This document shows, piece after piece, positions 25,725-35,503 of a DNA stretch of 64,000 nucleotides; position 1 is the first letter of the stretch; every line of letters starts with the position of its first letter. The position numbers were made by a program, and so were the translations under genes. Source of the DNA: Bacillota bacterium. GTDB taxonomy: Bacteria > Bacillota > Clostridia > Acetivibrionales > DSM-1351. The stretch spans positions 1-64,000 of the forward strand of contig JAEZUC010000111.1 in NCBI GenBank assembly GCA_023443515.1. Direction: 5' to 3'. The notes beneath the pieces are model-generated. The model was not told the DNA's origin, searched no databases, and saw only the letters and a program-made list of their open reading frames with translations.

Positions 25725-28512
25725 TTAATAAGCCTCCAGCCTTTTTTTCCAAGAACATCTTCATCTTTCTAGGAGTAGAATTTATATAAACATCTTTTAA
25801 TTTCAATGTACTATCTATTCTCTTTTTAAGTTCAGAAACCAGCTCTACAGCTAAAATTGAATTTCCTCCGGATCTAAAGAATTCATCATCCTCTGAAACT
25901 TCACTGTCTAATACCTGACTCCATATTTCAAGACATAAATCAGACTCATTTTTAGTTATTTCTTTATTTTTAATATGTACTTTATCAGCATTAGCTAATA
26001 ATTGCTTGTAATCAACTTTACCGTTTATAGTCATTGGGAATTCTTCAACACTAATTATTTTTGTTGGAATCATATATAAAGGTAATTTTTTAGCCAAGTA
26101 TTTTTCACTTTCTTCTTGAGTATGTTCTTCGCTTACCTTAATAAATGCATATATCTGCTTCTTTGCTGCATCATTCTCATCAACGTTGAATACAGAAACT
26201 ACTGCTTCCTTTACATAAGGTATCTTCAAAAGGTTATTTTTTATTTCATCAAGTTCAATTCTAAACCCTCTAATCTTTACCTGATTATCAATTCTGCCTA
26301 AATAATCGACACTGCCATCTGCTCTAAATCTTCCTAAATCTCCACTTCTATACCACTTCTTGTTGTTTTCATCTATGACAAACTTTTCTTTATTTAATTC
26401 ATCCCTATTTAAATATCCGTTAGCTACACCAACTCCGCTAACCCATATTTCTCCTTCCATTCCAACAAGGCATAATTCGCCTTCTTTATTTCTAATTGAA
26501 ATTTCCCATCCGGTGATAGCTTTTCCTACTGACAAAGCAAGATAATCCTGTTCTCTGGCATGTACATTTCTAGATGTAACGTGAATAGTAGTTTCTGTTA
26601 TACCATACATATTTACAACTCTGCACTTAGTAGATGGATATCTCTTAAACCATACCTCTAATTTTGAAGTGTCCAAAGCCTCTCCACCAAAAATAACTAG
26701 CCTAATTGATGTTAACTGTGCTCCTCTATTTTCCAAATCTACTTTTTCTAATGCGTAGAACGATGCCGGTGTTTGATTAAATACGGTAACTTGCTTATCT
26801 ATTAATAATGAATATAAATCATAATGGGATTTAGCTGTTTCTCTTGGAACTACAACTAATGTTCCCCCGGTTAATAAACATCCCCACATTTCCCAAACAG
26901 AGAAGTCAAATGAATATGAATGGAACATTGTCCATACATCAGTTTCATTTAAATCAAATTCACCTTTAACGGAGTTTACTAAAGCTAGAATGTTTTTAGA
27001 TGGAATACTTACTCCCTTTGGATTTCCGGTTGTTCCTGAAGTATAAATAACATATCCATTTTCTTGTGGATTCTCAGGTAACTCTATGTCTTTTACTAAA
27101 TCTTCATCCTTACAGCTACATAATTTATCATAAGATATGTTCTTTATTTCTGTGCCAAAGGTATCCTCAGACAAATTACTGATTACATAACCTGCTCCTG
27201 AATCTTCTACTATAAAGGATAATCTTTCAAATGGATAATTAGTATCAACTGGAATATAAACTGCTCCAGCCTTGATAATTGCCTGAATTAAAATAATTAA
27301 TTTTTCATCATATGGAATTGAAACAACTATTTTCTCTCCGGCTTTTACTCCTTTAGCTAATAAATTCTTAGCCACAATATCGCTTTTCTCTGATAATTCA
27401 GAATAGTTAATATTAACATTTTTATAGGATACTGCTATTCTTTCCGGATACTTATTAGCAACCTCATTAATTACCTTTACAATGTTGTAATTAGGATAAT
27501 TTTCTTTAGCCCTTTTATCCTCGGCAGTTTCTGCAAATTCTCTGTATATCTTTTTATTAAAATTTAACTTATTTAATGAACTAATTGTATGCTCCTGCGT
27601 ATGATTAATTTCATTTAAATATAAAACAAACAACTCTGTGAACTGTTCCAACACTACTTTGTTTGCAATCTTTTCACTTGCCATGACTCTAATATTTCTT
27701 ACATCTCCATTATTTTCAGTCACGCATAAAGTAAGTGGGTAAACAGCTGTTAAAAACGGATAATATTCACAGTTATCATCTATTGCATCAGTAAAGATCA
27801 CTCCACTTTCAAAAAAATCTAATGCTTCTTTATTTAAATCCTCTTCTTCAATAAACTTTATTGATTGATTTTCATCAGTAATAGCAGCTTTTACCTTTTC
27901 AAATTCAGATGTATTTTCTTTAATTAGTACCTTTGCACTACTTGGTTTATATTTATATAATGTTGCCATTAAAGCTGTAATAATATTATCTTTACTACAT
28001 TCTTTAATTTCTTTAACATTATCACTGTTAATGTCTATACTATTGCATTTGGTAAAAATTTGTTGAGAATCCCAGCTTGGCACTCCAAAGCTTAGCGTAG
28101 AAGAAGGATTATAGATTCTTTCATTTCCTATATTATTTTTTTCAAATACATTATTCATTCCCATAATATATTTATATAAATTTACTATTTTACTGTAAGG
28201 AACTGTTCTATTATCCGCTATAATTATTAAAACAGCTTTATCTTCCCTTTCTATATCTAAAACTACTCTTATTTTATTTGTATGTCCTATTGAACGGTTT
28301 ATTTCTTTTTTAATAAATTCTTCTTTTTTTTCGTAAAGGCTATTGTCTTCCACCACTGAATATATAATTGTATTTAAGACTTTATCGTTCTTTATAGACT
28401 CCATTTTTTTTATTATTGACTTTATAACATTCTCATCACTATACTTCATCACAAAAGTATTAGTTGTTTTATCATTTTCTCTTTCAATTTTAGAATTAAT
28501 AATAACTTTCAA
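25717..28512 (-). CDS. NRPS: degenerate C - A(Thr) - T
   Basis: 931 aa. The first ~330 residues look like a worn condensation domain: the strand VLIIIADNRTVPYSK sits where HHxxxDG would be and lacks it, and YPLTLCVTEN resembles the end of a C domain. The A domain (about 340-830) has YTSGTTGNPKG and NMYGITETT; its specificity residues D536 F537 W540 N579 I607 G609 M635 I643 H644 and the NGK lysine match the threonine code with V replaced by I at one place. The T domain has SGGNS. First NRPS in transcription order, so likely the loading module. Confidence 0.87.
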   Translation of the reverse strand: MKVIINSKIERENDKTTNTFVMKYSDENVIKSIIKKMESIKNDKVLNTIIYSVVEDNSLYEKKEEFIKKEINRSIGHTNKIRVVLDIEREDKAVLIIIADNRTVPYSKIVNLYKYIMGMNNVFEKNNIGNERIYNPSSTLSFGVPSWDSQQIFTKCNSIDINSDNVKEIKECSKDNIITALMATLYKYKPSSAKVLIKENTSEFEKVKAAITDENQSIKFIEEEDLNKEALDFFESGVIFTDAIDDNCEYYPFLTAVYPLTLCVTENNGDVRNIRVMASEKIANKVVLEQFTELFVLYLNEINHTQEHTISSLNKLNFNKKIYREFAETAEDKRAKENYPNYNIVKVINEVANKYPERIAVSYKNVNINYSELSEKSDIVAKNLLAKGVKAGEKIVVSIPYDEKLIILIQAIIKAGAVYIPVDTNYPFERLSFIVEDSGAGYVISNLSEDTFGTEIKNISYDKLCSCKDEDLVKDIELPENPQENGYVIYTSGTTGNPKGVSIPSKNILALVNSVKGEFDLNETDVWTMFHSYSFDFSVWEMWGCLLTGGTLVVVPRETAKSHYDLYSLLIDKQVTVFNQTPASFYALEKVDLENRGAQLTSIRLVIFGGEALDTSKLEVWFKRYPSTKCRVVNMYGITETTIHVTSRNVHAREQDYLALSVGKAITGWEISIRNKEGELCLVGMEGEIWVSGVGVANGYLNRDELNKEKFVIDENNKKWYRSGDLGRFRADGSVDYLGRIDNQVKIRGFRIELDEIKNNLLKIPYVKEAVVSVFNVDENDAAKKQIYAFIKVSEEHTQEESEKYLAKKLPLYMIPTKIISVEEFPMTINGKVDYKQLLANADKVHIKNKEITKNESDLCLEIWSQVLDSEVSEDDEFFRSGGNSILAVELVSELKKRIDSTLKLKDVYINSTPRKMKMFLEKKAGGLLND

Positions 28513-28533
28513 AACTGCTCCCTCCCCACATAT

Positions 28534-29367
28534 CTATTTAACAGAATATCCTGCATCTACTGTTATTCTAGCTCCTGTAACTTTTTTAGATTCATCACTT
28601 GCAAGCCATATCATAGTATTAGCTACATCTATTGGTGAAACTACCGAATTCATAGCTACAGACTCCAAATCAACCTCTTCTTGCTCTCCAATTTCAAGAC
28701 CTAAAGAATCTGCTACGGCAGATGTCATGTTTCCATCTAACTCCTCATCATCAAATACCGGTCCCGGACAAATAGCATTTACTCTGATGTTATTTTCAGC
28801 ATAATCTAATGCTGCTGATTTAGTTAATCCGACAACTCCATGTTTTGATGCTACATATCCGACAAAATACTTGTATCCCAAAAGGCCAGCTGTAGACGCT
28901 ATATTTACTATACTTCCGGTGTTTTCTTTAATCATAAATGGAACAACAGCTTTTATTAATCTCCATTGACCTGAAAGATTTATATTTAAATATGTATCCC
29001 ATTCTTCACATGTATATAGATGTGTTACCTTACCTGCCGGAGCACCTATTGCAGCATTATTAACTAGGACATCGATTCTACCAAACCTATCAATTCCTTC
29101 ATTAACTAATTCAGTCACTTCATCATAATTACATATATTGGCAGTTTTAATAAATACACTAGCTCCCTTTTGTCTACATACGTCTCCAGTATGTTGTAAC
29201 TGCTTGACAGATGACAAATGATATGGAACAGTCTTAACATCTTGTCCAATATCAGTGAGTATTAAATCAGCACCTTCTTCTGCAGCTCTTATGGCACAAG
29301 CTCTTCCGATTCCTCTACCGGCGCCTGTAATTAAAACAACTTTATCTTTTAATTGATTCATTTTCAT
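28534..29367 (-). CDS. Short-chain dehydrogenase/reductase
   Basis: 277-aa SDR enzyme. The nucleotide motif TGAGRGIG, VNNAAIG, the catalytic Ser in NIASTAG and Tyr-Lys in YVASKHG are present, with DIG after strand 2. SDRs oxidise or reduce alcohols and ketones with NAD(P). Placed between the type II thioesterase and the Thr NRPS, it probably tailors a building block or the product. It sits 22 bp upstream of the NRPS start. Confidence 0.85.
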   Translation of the reverse strand: MKMNQLKDKVVLITGAGRGIGRACAIRAAEEGADLILTDIGQDVKTVPYHLSSVKQLQHTGDVCRQKGASVFIKTANICNYDEVTELVNEGIDRFGRIDVLVNNAAIGAPAGKVTHLYTCEEWDTYLNINLSGQWRLIKAVVPFMIKENTGSIVNIASTAGLLGYKYFVGYVASKHGVVGLTKSAALDYAENNIRVNAICPGPVFDDEELDGNMTSAVADSLGLEIGEQEEVDLESVAMNSVVSPIDVANTMIWLASDESKKVTGARITVDAGYSVK

Positions 29368-29377
29368 TACCCCAATT

Positions 29378-30100
29378 CTAATTTATATCATTAATAGTGT
29401 TTTTGATGATTTCTATGGTTTCTTGTGGGTTATCACATATATATAAATGCTCACCGGATACTTTGAAAATTTCAAAATCTTTAGTTGTATATTCACACCA
29501 TAATTCAACTTCACTTTTAGCTACAAATTTATCATTTTCAGCATATATAGCCCTTATAGGAACACCTATCCTATCATTTTCTCTGGTCTTGTATTTGATA
29601 TCCATCTCAAAGTCTGCCTTAAATCCCGGTAATAACAATTCTCTTAGTTCAGGAATTGCAAATGCTTCATTTTTAAAGCCGGTAAGTTTTTCTACTCCAG
29701 CTATAAATTTATCATCATCCTCAAGATCCAAACCATATTCTCTTTTACTTCCAGGTGTATAGGCTGCACTTACAAATAAATATTTCACATCTATTTCTTG
29801 GCAGCTTTCTAAACGTTTAATAACCTCAAATGCCAGTACCGATCCCAAAAAGCAATGTCCAAAAAATGCAACACTGAAACCACTATATTCTTTCATAATC
29901 AAATCAGCAAAATCATCTGCGGCTTTATTTATATCTTTATATGGTTCTTCATCAATTAATCTTTCTCTTCCTGGCAGCTGAATAGGTATAACTTCAACAT
30001 TTTCATCAAATGAGTCCTCCCATCCACTAAATACACTCACTCCTGCCCCCCCAAAAGGAAAACAAAATAGTTTAAGCTTTGTTTTTTCTCCATTAATCAT
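29378..30100 (-). CDS. Type II thioesterase with Cys at the nucleophile elbow
   Basis: 240-aa alpha/beta hydrolase of the NRPS editing thioesterase family (FPFGGAG, PGRE, YAENDKF, SGEHLYI). The nucleophile elbow reads GHCFLG rather than GHSMG, so Ser is replaced by Cys and the Gly comes one residue late. Type II enzymes clear misloaded carriers. Its start overlaps the MFS gene stop by 4 bp. Confidence 0.82.
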   Translation of the reverse strand: MINGEKTKLKLFCFPFGGAGVSVFSGWEDSFDENVEVIPIQLPGRERLIDEEPYKDINKAADDFADLIMKEYSGFSVAFFGHCFLGSVLAFEVIKRLESCQEIDVKYLFVSAAYTPGSKREYGLDLEDDDKFIAGVEKLTGFKNEAFAIPELRELLLPGFKADFEMDIKYKTRENDRIGVPIRAIYAENDKFVAKSEVELWCEYTTKDFEIFKVSGEHLYICDNPQETIEIIKNTINDIN

Positions 30101-31413
30101 ATTGCATCCGCCTCCATTTCCTCTATATTTTTAGTTTCATCTATTGCTACTGTCTTAGTTAAATAATCTTTTCCAAAGACAAATTTTCTTCCCATAACAA
30201 AAGAAATTAATGCATAGGTAATGAGAATTGCACTAGCTGTTAATAAACCATATGCTATTGAAACATCGCTCATTTTAGAAACCAAAAGTACTAATACAAT
30301 TGTTAAACAGGATACTAAAAAATTCTTAATTGAATTAATTCTCCCTTTAATTCTTCCTATACATCTCTTTTGAAGGTTTGTACTAAAAATTGTGATTGAA
30401 AAAGAATTTGATATTCCGTACAGAATCATTAGTAAAAAAGTAGCAATTAAATTTATCCGAAAACTCACTACCACTAGAATTAATCCTTGGACTAAAACGC
30501 CTACAACCGCTGAATTATTAACGCCCAGTTTTTTAGATACTACAGTTATAATTAAAACAGCAACCATTGAACCTATTGCAAAGCCACAATCAAATAATGA
30601 AATATTAAAACTATTATTATCATAAAATGCTATAACCATAGGCACCAGCAATACATTAAAAAAGTTTACGGCCAAATAATCTCCCGTAGAGGCAAATAAA
30701 TGTCCAAGCATACTTTTTTCTTTTTTTAAACACTTATATATATCTTTCCAGTCAATAAAGAATTCTTTTACCACTGATGCAACAGCACCATATTTTTTAG
30801 GAAGTTCCTCAAATTTATTAAGACTAACACAGCTAAAAATAAAAGCTGATGCAAAAAATGTTAAACCATCAATAACTAATGCTACTGCCGGATTAAAATA
30901 ATAAATAATGACTGCTACAGTTGCACTTCCACATAGCTGTCCTGTTTGAAACAAAGTGGCAATTACTCCATTAGATTTTAATAATAGGTCTTTATCTTGA
31001 ATTATTTCAGGGAGTATGCAAAAATTAGCTGTACCAAAAAATGGATTTATTATGTAAACAAAAACCAAGGATATAACCAAATAATAAACTCCATAATTAC
31101 TAAATAAGCACATAAGACCACTGGTTAAAATAAGAAATCCTCTTGCTATATCGCTGATAACAATAACTTTCTTTGGATTATTTCTATCTACCACAGCACC
31201 TGATATGAACTGTACTAAAAACATTACAATATATTGAACTATCAGTACGCCTCCAAAAGCCATGGCACTATTTGTTTTATCATATGCCAATTTACTTACG
31301 GCTATTAGATGCATTCCATTTCCAATATTACTTATTAATGTTGCTAATGCTATTAGCTTTACTGGTTTTGGAAAATCTCTTATCACCTTTAAAAAATCCT
31401 TACTTGACTTCAT
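30097..31413 (-). CDS. MFS transporter 1
   Basis: 438-aa major facilitator with about twelve membrane segments and the loop motif DRNNPKKVIVISD between segments 2 and 3. Related to enterobactin-exporter-like drug efflux proteins (EntS type). It lies inside the NRPS operon and overlaps the thioesterase gene by 4 bp, so product export or self-resistance is the likely role. Confidence 0.82.
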   Translation of the reverse strand: MKSSKDFLKVIRDFPKPVKLIALATLISNIGNGMHLIAVSKLAYDKTNSAMAFGGVLIVQYIVMFLVQFISGAVVDRNNPKKVIVISDIARGFLILTSGLMCLFSNYGVYYLVISLVFVYIINPFFGTANFCILPEIIQDKDLLLKSNGVIATLFQTGQLCGSATVAVIIYYFNPAVALVIDGLTFFASAFIFSCVSLNKFEELPKKYGAVASVVKEFFIDWKDIYKCLKKEKSMLGHLFASTGDYLAVNFFNVLLVPMVIAFYDNNSFNISLFDCGFAIGSMVAVLIITVVSKKLGVNNSAVVGVLVQGLILVVVSFRINLIATFLLMILYGISNSFSITIFSTNLQKRCIGRIKGRINSIKNFLVSCLTIVLVLLVSKMSDVSIAYGLLTASAILITYALISFVMGRKFVFGKDYLTKTVAIDETKNIEEMEADAI

Positions 31414-31444
31414 TCTATTTTCTCCTCTTTATAAGATAAAATTT

Positions 31445-32680
31445 TTATTCAACAGTAAACTTAATAGAACTTAGTATATTTTGAGATATTTCCTCCAAGC
31501 TTTCATAATTGTCGGCTGTTACAATAAAATAGCCCACCCTATCCCATGATGAATTAACTTTTCCTATTCTGTCTTCAATTCTTTTATCTATTGACCAATC
31601 CACGACTTCAGGTTGCATTAAACTTTCCATGCCTTCTATTTCTTTTAATATCCCTGGTTCAGCGTTAAAGAAACGTATAGAACTTACTTTGCTATTTTCT
31701 TCATTAATTTTAAAATTGTCATTGCATAATATTGCAAAATATGTATCTATGAATTTAAATTCATAAGCTTGTTCTATTAACTCAAAAATATAGTCTCCTG
31801 GGACTCTCGCTGCACATTCAATTAAATAAGGCTGTTCATTATACACTTTCCATTCAGAATGTAATAAAGAAGCTTTTATTCCTAACTTTTCAACAAGATT
31901 TATCTTTTCTCTTATTAACTTATCCTTTACATCATTTTTTAAATTTGCTGGTACAATATGTCCTCTTTCAACAAAGGTTTTGTCAAAAGTGATTTTTTCA
32001 GTTATATTATTAAAAATTACCTTTCCATCCTTAACAAAGGTCTCAATACTATACTCTTGACCATCAATATATTCTTCTACTATATGTTCACGATTTAGCT
32101 TTCTTGATACCGTATTTGAATGTAATTCCTGTGCATTAGTAGTTCTTTCCCAAGCTTCCTCTATATCACTTTTACTGTTAATTTTACTTATTCCTATACT
32201 GGCTTGTAGTGTGGCTGGTTTAAATATTAGAGGTTTTCCATCATAGAATTCATATATATCCTCAATTGAATTGACCTTTTTAAATAAAGGATGTGGTATG
32301 TTATATTTCTCACAAGCTAACCTTAAAAGACATTTATTAGTAAGTATCTTTCCATTTTCAGCTCCAATTCCCGGCAAACCTAAAATTTCTGATATCTTTG
32401 CTACAGCTCTTACTGAATAATCTCTTGCTGGAACAACTCCATCAAATTTTATTTGTTCATTTAGTTTCTCGGCAATTGGAATAAATTCATCAGATTCCAG
32501 GTACTTAGCTATTATTAATTCCTTGATTACTGGATTTTTATATTCATAAAGTTTATTTTTCTCACAAATATCTTCTTCTTCTAACACATAAATATCAATA
32601 TCCTCTCTTTCTCTAAATTTATTCAGAGTACTAACAGAAAGACCAATCATTAAAATCTTTTTTCTTTCATTGTTCAACAT
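31445..32680 (-). CDS. ATP-grasp ligase 2
   Basis: 411-aa ATP-grasp enzyme. KPATLQASIGISK, IVEEYIDGQEYSIE and LIECAARVPGD are the expected nucleotide- and metal-binding segments. It is distantly related to ATP-grasp ligase 1 of the same operon but carries its own N-terminal domain. GGAGG precedes the ATG. Likely forms an amide or peptide bond on the NRPS product or a precursor; substrate unknown. Confidence 0.8.
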   Translation of the reverse strand: MLNNERKKILMIGLSVSTLNKFREREDIDIYVLEEEDICEKNKLYEYKNPVIKELIIAKYLESDEFIPIAEKLNEQIKFDGVVPARDYSVRAVAKISEILGLPGIGAENGKILTNKCLLRLACEKYNIPHPLFKKVNSIEDIYEFYDGKPLIFKPATLQASIGISKINSKSDIEEAWERTTNAQELHSNTVSRKLNREHIVEEYIDGQEYSIETFVKDGKVIFNNITEKITFDKTFVERGHIVPANLKNDVKDKLIREKINLVEKLGIKASLLHSEWKVYNEQPYLIECAARVPGDYIFELIEQAYEFKFIDTYFAILCNDNFKINEENSKVSSIRFFNAEPGILKEIEGMESLMQPEVVDWSIDKRIEDRIGKVNSSWDRVGYFIVTADNYESLEEISQNILSSIKFTVE

Positions 32681-32715
32681 CTACACCTCCATAACAATTT
32701 GTGAAGTAACCAAGG

Positions 32716-33969
32716 CTATGTTTCTAAACCAATAATATCTTTCGCCTTCTCTTTTTTTACATAAAATATCTTTAAACAATACATTAAGAAAGCCGATATA
32801 GTAGCCACTATAAATATACCTATCCATATTGACGTGAAGCCAAAACTATCTACTAAAACTCCAGCAACTAATGTACTCAGTGATGATCCAAGCCAGTAAA
32901 TAACATTCTGAACTGCATTTATTCTTCCTCTAAAATTAACCGGACTATTATCCGCAATGAAAACCCCTGCACTTATGGTGCATATAATTTCACCAATACT
33001 CCATATAAATGTGGATAAGAAAAATCCTGAAGTGTTGTTAACAAATGCAAGCATTCCATATCCAAAGGCAAAGCACCCTCCAGATATGGCCATAGAAGTC
33101 AAGTTAGGACACTTCTTTAGTAATGACGTTATAAATATCGTAAACACTACAACTGTTACAGCATTTATGCTCATCATATATCCAAAAACTCCGGGGCCTT
33201 TATCTGCCAGTGCATTATTAACTGTTAGTGGTAACATAAACTTATGCTGAGAATATACAAATTGGTATATAAGAAATAAGGCAAAAAACATTGCTAATTC
33301 CGGTTTTTTAAAAAATAAATCTATTATATTTCCATTACCTTTTAACTCATTTGTATTATCTATTTCCTTTTTCTTTATCTTTAGCTTTTCACTATAGCTA
33401 TCATCAATGTATATATATACCAAAACAACAGCTATTAGAGAAGTAAGTCCATCACCTATAAAAAAAAGTGGCAAATATTTATTAAAAAATAAACCTGCAG
33501 CAATGGGTCCTATCGATGCTCCAATATTCATGCATAAATAATTAAGTGATATTCCAGATTCTCTTTTTTCACTTGGTAGCGAATCTATAAGAAGCGCTCC
33601 AAATACAGGTCTTACAAATCCATTAAAAAAAGTACTAGCAAAAATAAGTATAATAATCAAATATTGGTTACTAAAAAATGCACAAAAAATAAGTAGTATA
33701 CCTGAAATACCTTGTCCATATAAATATACTTTTTTTCTTCCCAGATGATCAGATAATTTACCCCCTATCATTGAGGCTGGAATGCTTATTAATGATGCAC
33801 ATGTTACAAGTACTCCAATTGTAATTACTGACATATTTAGCTTTTTAGTAAAAAACAAAGTTAAAAAAGGAATTACAAAATCACCTAACCTATTGATTAA
33901 TGTAGCACTACATAATATATATATAGATTTTGGTAGCCCCCTATAAATTTTAAGTATATCTTTCATCAT
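32716..33969 (-). CDS. MFS transporter 2
   Basis: 417-aa major facilitator with about twelve membrane segments and the motif GGKLSDHLGRKKVYLYG between segments 2 and 3. First gene of the NRPS operon. Two MFS pumps in one cluster suggest export plus immunity or export of two forms. Confidence 0.82.
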   Translation of the reverse strand: MMKDILKIYRGLPKSIYILCSATLINRLGDFVIPFLTLFFTKKLNMSVITIGVLVTCASLISIPASMIGGKLSDHLGRKKVYLYGQGISGILLIFCAFFSNQYLIIILIFASTFFNGFVRPVFGALLIDSLPSEKRESGISLNYLCMNIGASIGPIAAGLFFNKYLPLFFIGDGLTSLIAVVLVYIYIDDSYSEKLKIKKKEIDNTNELKGNGNIIDLFFKKPELAMFFALFLIYQFVYSQHKFMLPLTVNNALADKGPGVFGYMMSINAVTVVVFTIFITSLLKKCPNLTSMAISGGCFAFGYGMLAFVNNTSGFFLSTFIWSIGEIICTISAGVFIADNSPVNFRGRINAVQNVIYWLGSSLSTLVAGVLVDSFGFTSIWIGIFIVATISAFLMYCLKIFYVKKEKAKDIIGLET

Positions 33970-34040
33970 TTACCCCGTTGTCGTATTATGATTTTATTTA
34001 ATACAATCACTTAGATTGAGTTTAAAAAATACACTCTAAG

Positions 34041-34067
34041 TTTATACCACTTTTATTTCCATGTAAA
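34041..34067 (-). promoter_or_regulatory. Candidate promoter of the NRPS operon
   Basis: On the minus strand TTTACA (34067-34062) and TATAAA (34046-34041) are separated by 15 bp, about 75 bp before the first MFS gene. The spacing is short, so this is tentative. Confidence 0.3.
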
Positions 34068-34143
34068 TATTTTTTATATTAAACATTTTATCCTATATTA
34101 TCCGATTTATAGAGACAGATTGAGTACATACAACTTTAATAAT

Positions 34144-34188
34144 TAAAAAAGTTGCGATTATGAATATAATTAATCATAAATCGCAACT
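34144..34188 (-). terminator. Terminator of the DUF2680-like gene
   Basis: On the minus strand GTTGCGATTTATGA and TCATAATCGCAAC form a stem of about 13 bp with one bulge, followed by TTTTTTAATT, just downstream of the stop at 34209. Confidence 0.8.
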
Positions 34189-34208
34189 AATATGGTTTAT
34201 TTCATTTA

Positions 34209-34634
34209 TTATCTTATTCCGCAGCCTGCACCGTTTCCTCCACGGCCCATTCCATGTCCAAAGCCCATACCATTTTGTCTGTCTCTTCTGGCATTTCCTG
34301 TTCCATCACAGTTTGCCTGGTTTTTTTTTATGTTATTGTATATTTCATCGGCCTCCTGCTGAGTAATTTGGCCATTTTTCACCTTTTCATCCAGAATAGC
34401 CTTTTTCCGCTCCAAAATTTCAGCTTTAAACTCATCCAGTTTTCCGGCTTCATTTGCTATAGTTCCATAAGTCTTTCCGCCTTCCCTTCCGGTATATACT
34501 TCGTTTACACTTTTTCCTGTCAAAGCCCCAGCAATCTCCGCAGGAGTTTTTAAGTCTGCCGCATAAACCATTCCTGCTGCTCCAACTACTAGTACTGACA
34601 GTGTTACCGCCACAAGTTTCTTAATATTTTTCAT
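34209..34634 (-). CDS. Secreted DUF2680-like protein with Met/His/Gly/Cys tail
   Basis: 141-aa exported protein. A signal peptide (MKNIKKLVAVTLSVLVVGAAG... to VYAAD) is followed by a helical region with the pattern EILERKKAILDEKVKNGQIT seen in DUF2680 proteins, and a C-terminal tail rich in Gly, Met, His, Arg and one Cys (GMGFGHGMGRGGNG). The tail could bind metal (inference). ATG 34634 has AAAGGAG 10 nt upstream and is preferred over an upstream GTG. It is divergent from the response regulator gene and so probably its target. Confidence 0.75.
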   Translation of the reverse strand: MKNIKKLVAVTLSVLVVGAAGMVYAADLKTPAEIAGALTGKSVNEVYTGREGGKTYGTIANEAGKLDEFKAEILERKKAILDEKVKNGQITQQEADEIYNNIKKNQANCDGTGNARRDRQNGMGFGHGMGRGGNGAGCGIR

Positions 34635-34777
34635 ATAAAACACTCTCCTTTATAAAAATAATTTAACAATATCACTTTATGTACACATTATAATAAGTAA
34701 TTGTGGCAAAACTTTGACAAAAGTTCGAAAAAATTATGTCATGTACACAGATTTGTCACAAACGGCTTTTTTGTTCA

Positions 34778-34786
34778 TGCTATAAT
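34778..34786 (+). promoter_or_regulatory. Extended -10 promoter of the two-component operon
   Basis: TGCTATAAT, an extended -10 element, lies 25 bp before the regulator start. No good -35 is seen; repeats of TGTACAC at 34680 and 34743 could bind an OmpR-type regulator. Confidence 0.5.
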
Positions 34787-34810
34787 TAGCTAGAAACGGA
34801 GGGATATAAC

Positions 34811-35503
34811 CTGGATAAAAAGATTCTTATTGCTGACGATAATGAAGGAATTCTTGACATACTAAAAACGTACGTGGAAAAAGAGGGTTTTACGCCACTG
34901 CTTGCACACGACGGACTTGAGGCTGTAGATATTTTTAACAAATATCATCCAGCGTTATTGCTGCTTGATGTTATGATGCCAAAGAAGGACGGGTTTGAGG
35001 TTTGCCGTGAAATCCGTCAGAAATCAAATGTGCCGATAATTATGATTACCGCAAAGGGTGAAGATTCAGACAGGATTATGGGACTTGATATCGGAGCTGA
35101 TGACTATATCGTTAAACCCTTCAGTCCCGGCGAGGTAATGGCACGAATCCGGGCTATATTAAGGCGAATAGATATTTCAGGTGAGGATAATCAGAAGATT
35201 ATTCAGCATCCGGGACTAGAAATTAACTTAACTGATTACGAAGTAAAAGTTAACGGTTACCCGGTTAATCTTACAAAGAAAGAAATAGAAATCCTGTGGC
35301 TTTTATCAACAAATCCCGGGAAGGTTTTTTCAAGAGATAACCTTCTTGACAGTGTATGGGGTTACGAGTACTTTGGAGATGCACGCACGGTAGATACTCA
35401 TATCAAACGTTTAAGAGCTAAAATAGATATTTCAGATAAAACAGCCTGGGATATAAAAACAATTTGGGGTGTAGGATATAAATTTGAGGTGCAGTATGTT
35501 TAA
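34811..35503 (+). CDS. OmpR-family response regulator with CTG start
   Basis: 230-aa two-component regulator. The receiver domain has the acidic pair in ILIADDNE (D9, D10), the phosphoacceptor D53 in LLLDVMMP, and Lys in VKPF; the C-terminal winged helix ends in VWGVGYKFE. The first ATG or GTG in frame (GTG 34874) would cut off the first strand and the acidic pair. The frame continues to a CTG at 34811 with GGAGG 8 nt upstream, and a stop closes the frame at 34787, so CTG is the likely start. It is followed directly by its kinase and is divergent from the DUF2680-like gene. Confidence 0.85.
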   Translation: MDKKILIADDNEGILDILKTYVEKEGFTPLLAHDGLEAVDIFNKYHPALLLLDVMMPKKDGFEVCREIRQKSNVPIIMITAKGEDSDRIMGLDIGADDYIVKPFSPGEVMARIRAILRRIDISGEDNQKIIQHPGLEINLTDYEVKVNGYPVNLTKKEIEILWLLSTNPGKVFSRDNLLDSVWGYEYFGDARTVDTHIKRLRAKIDISDKTAWDIKTIWGVGYKFEVQYV

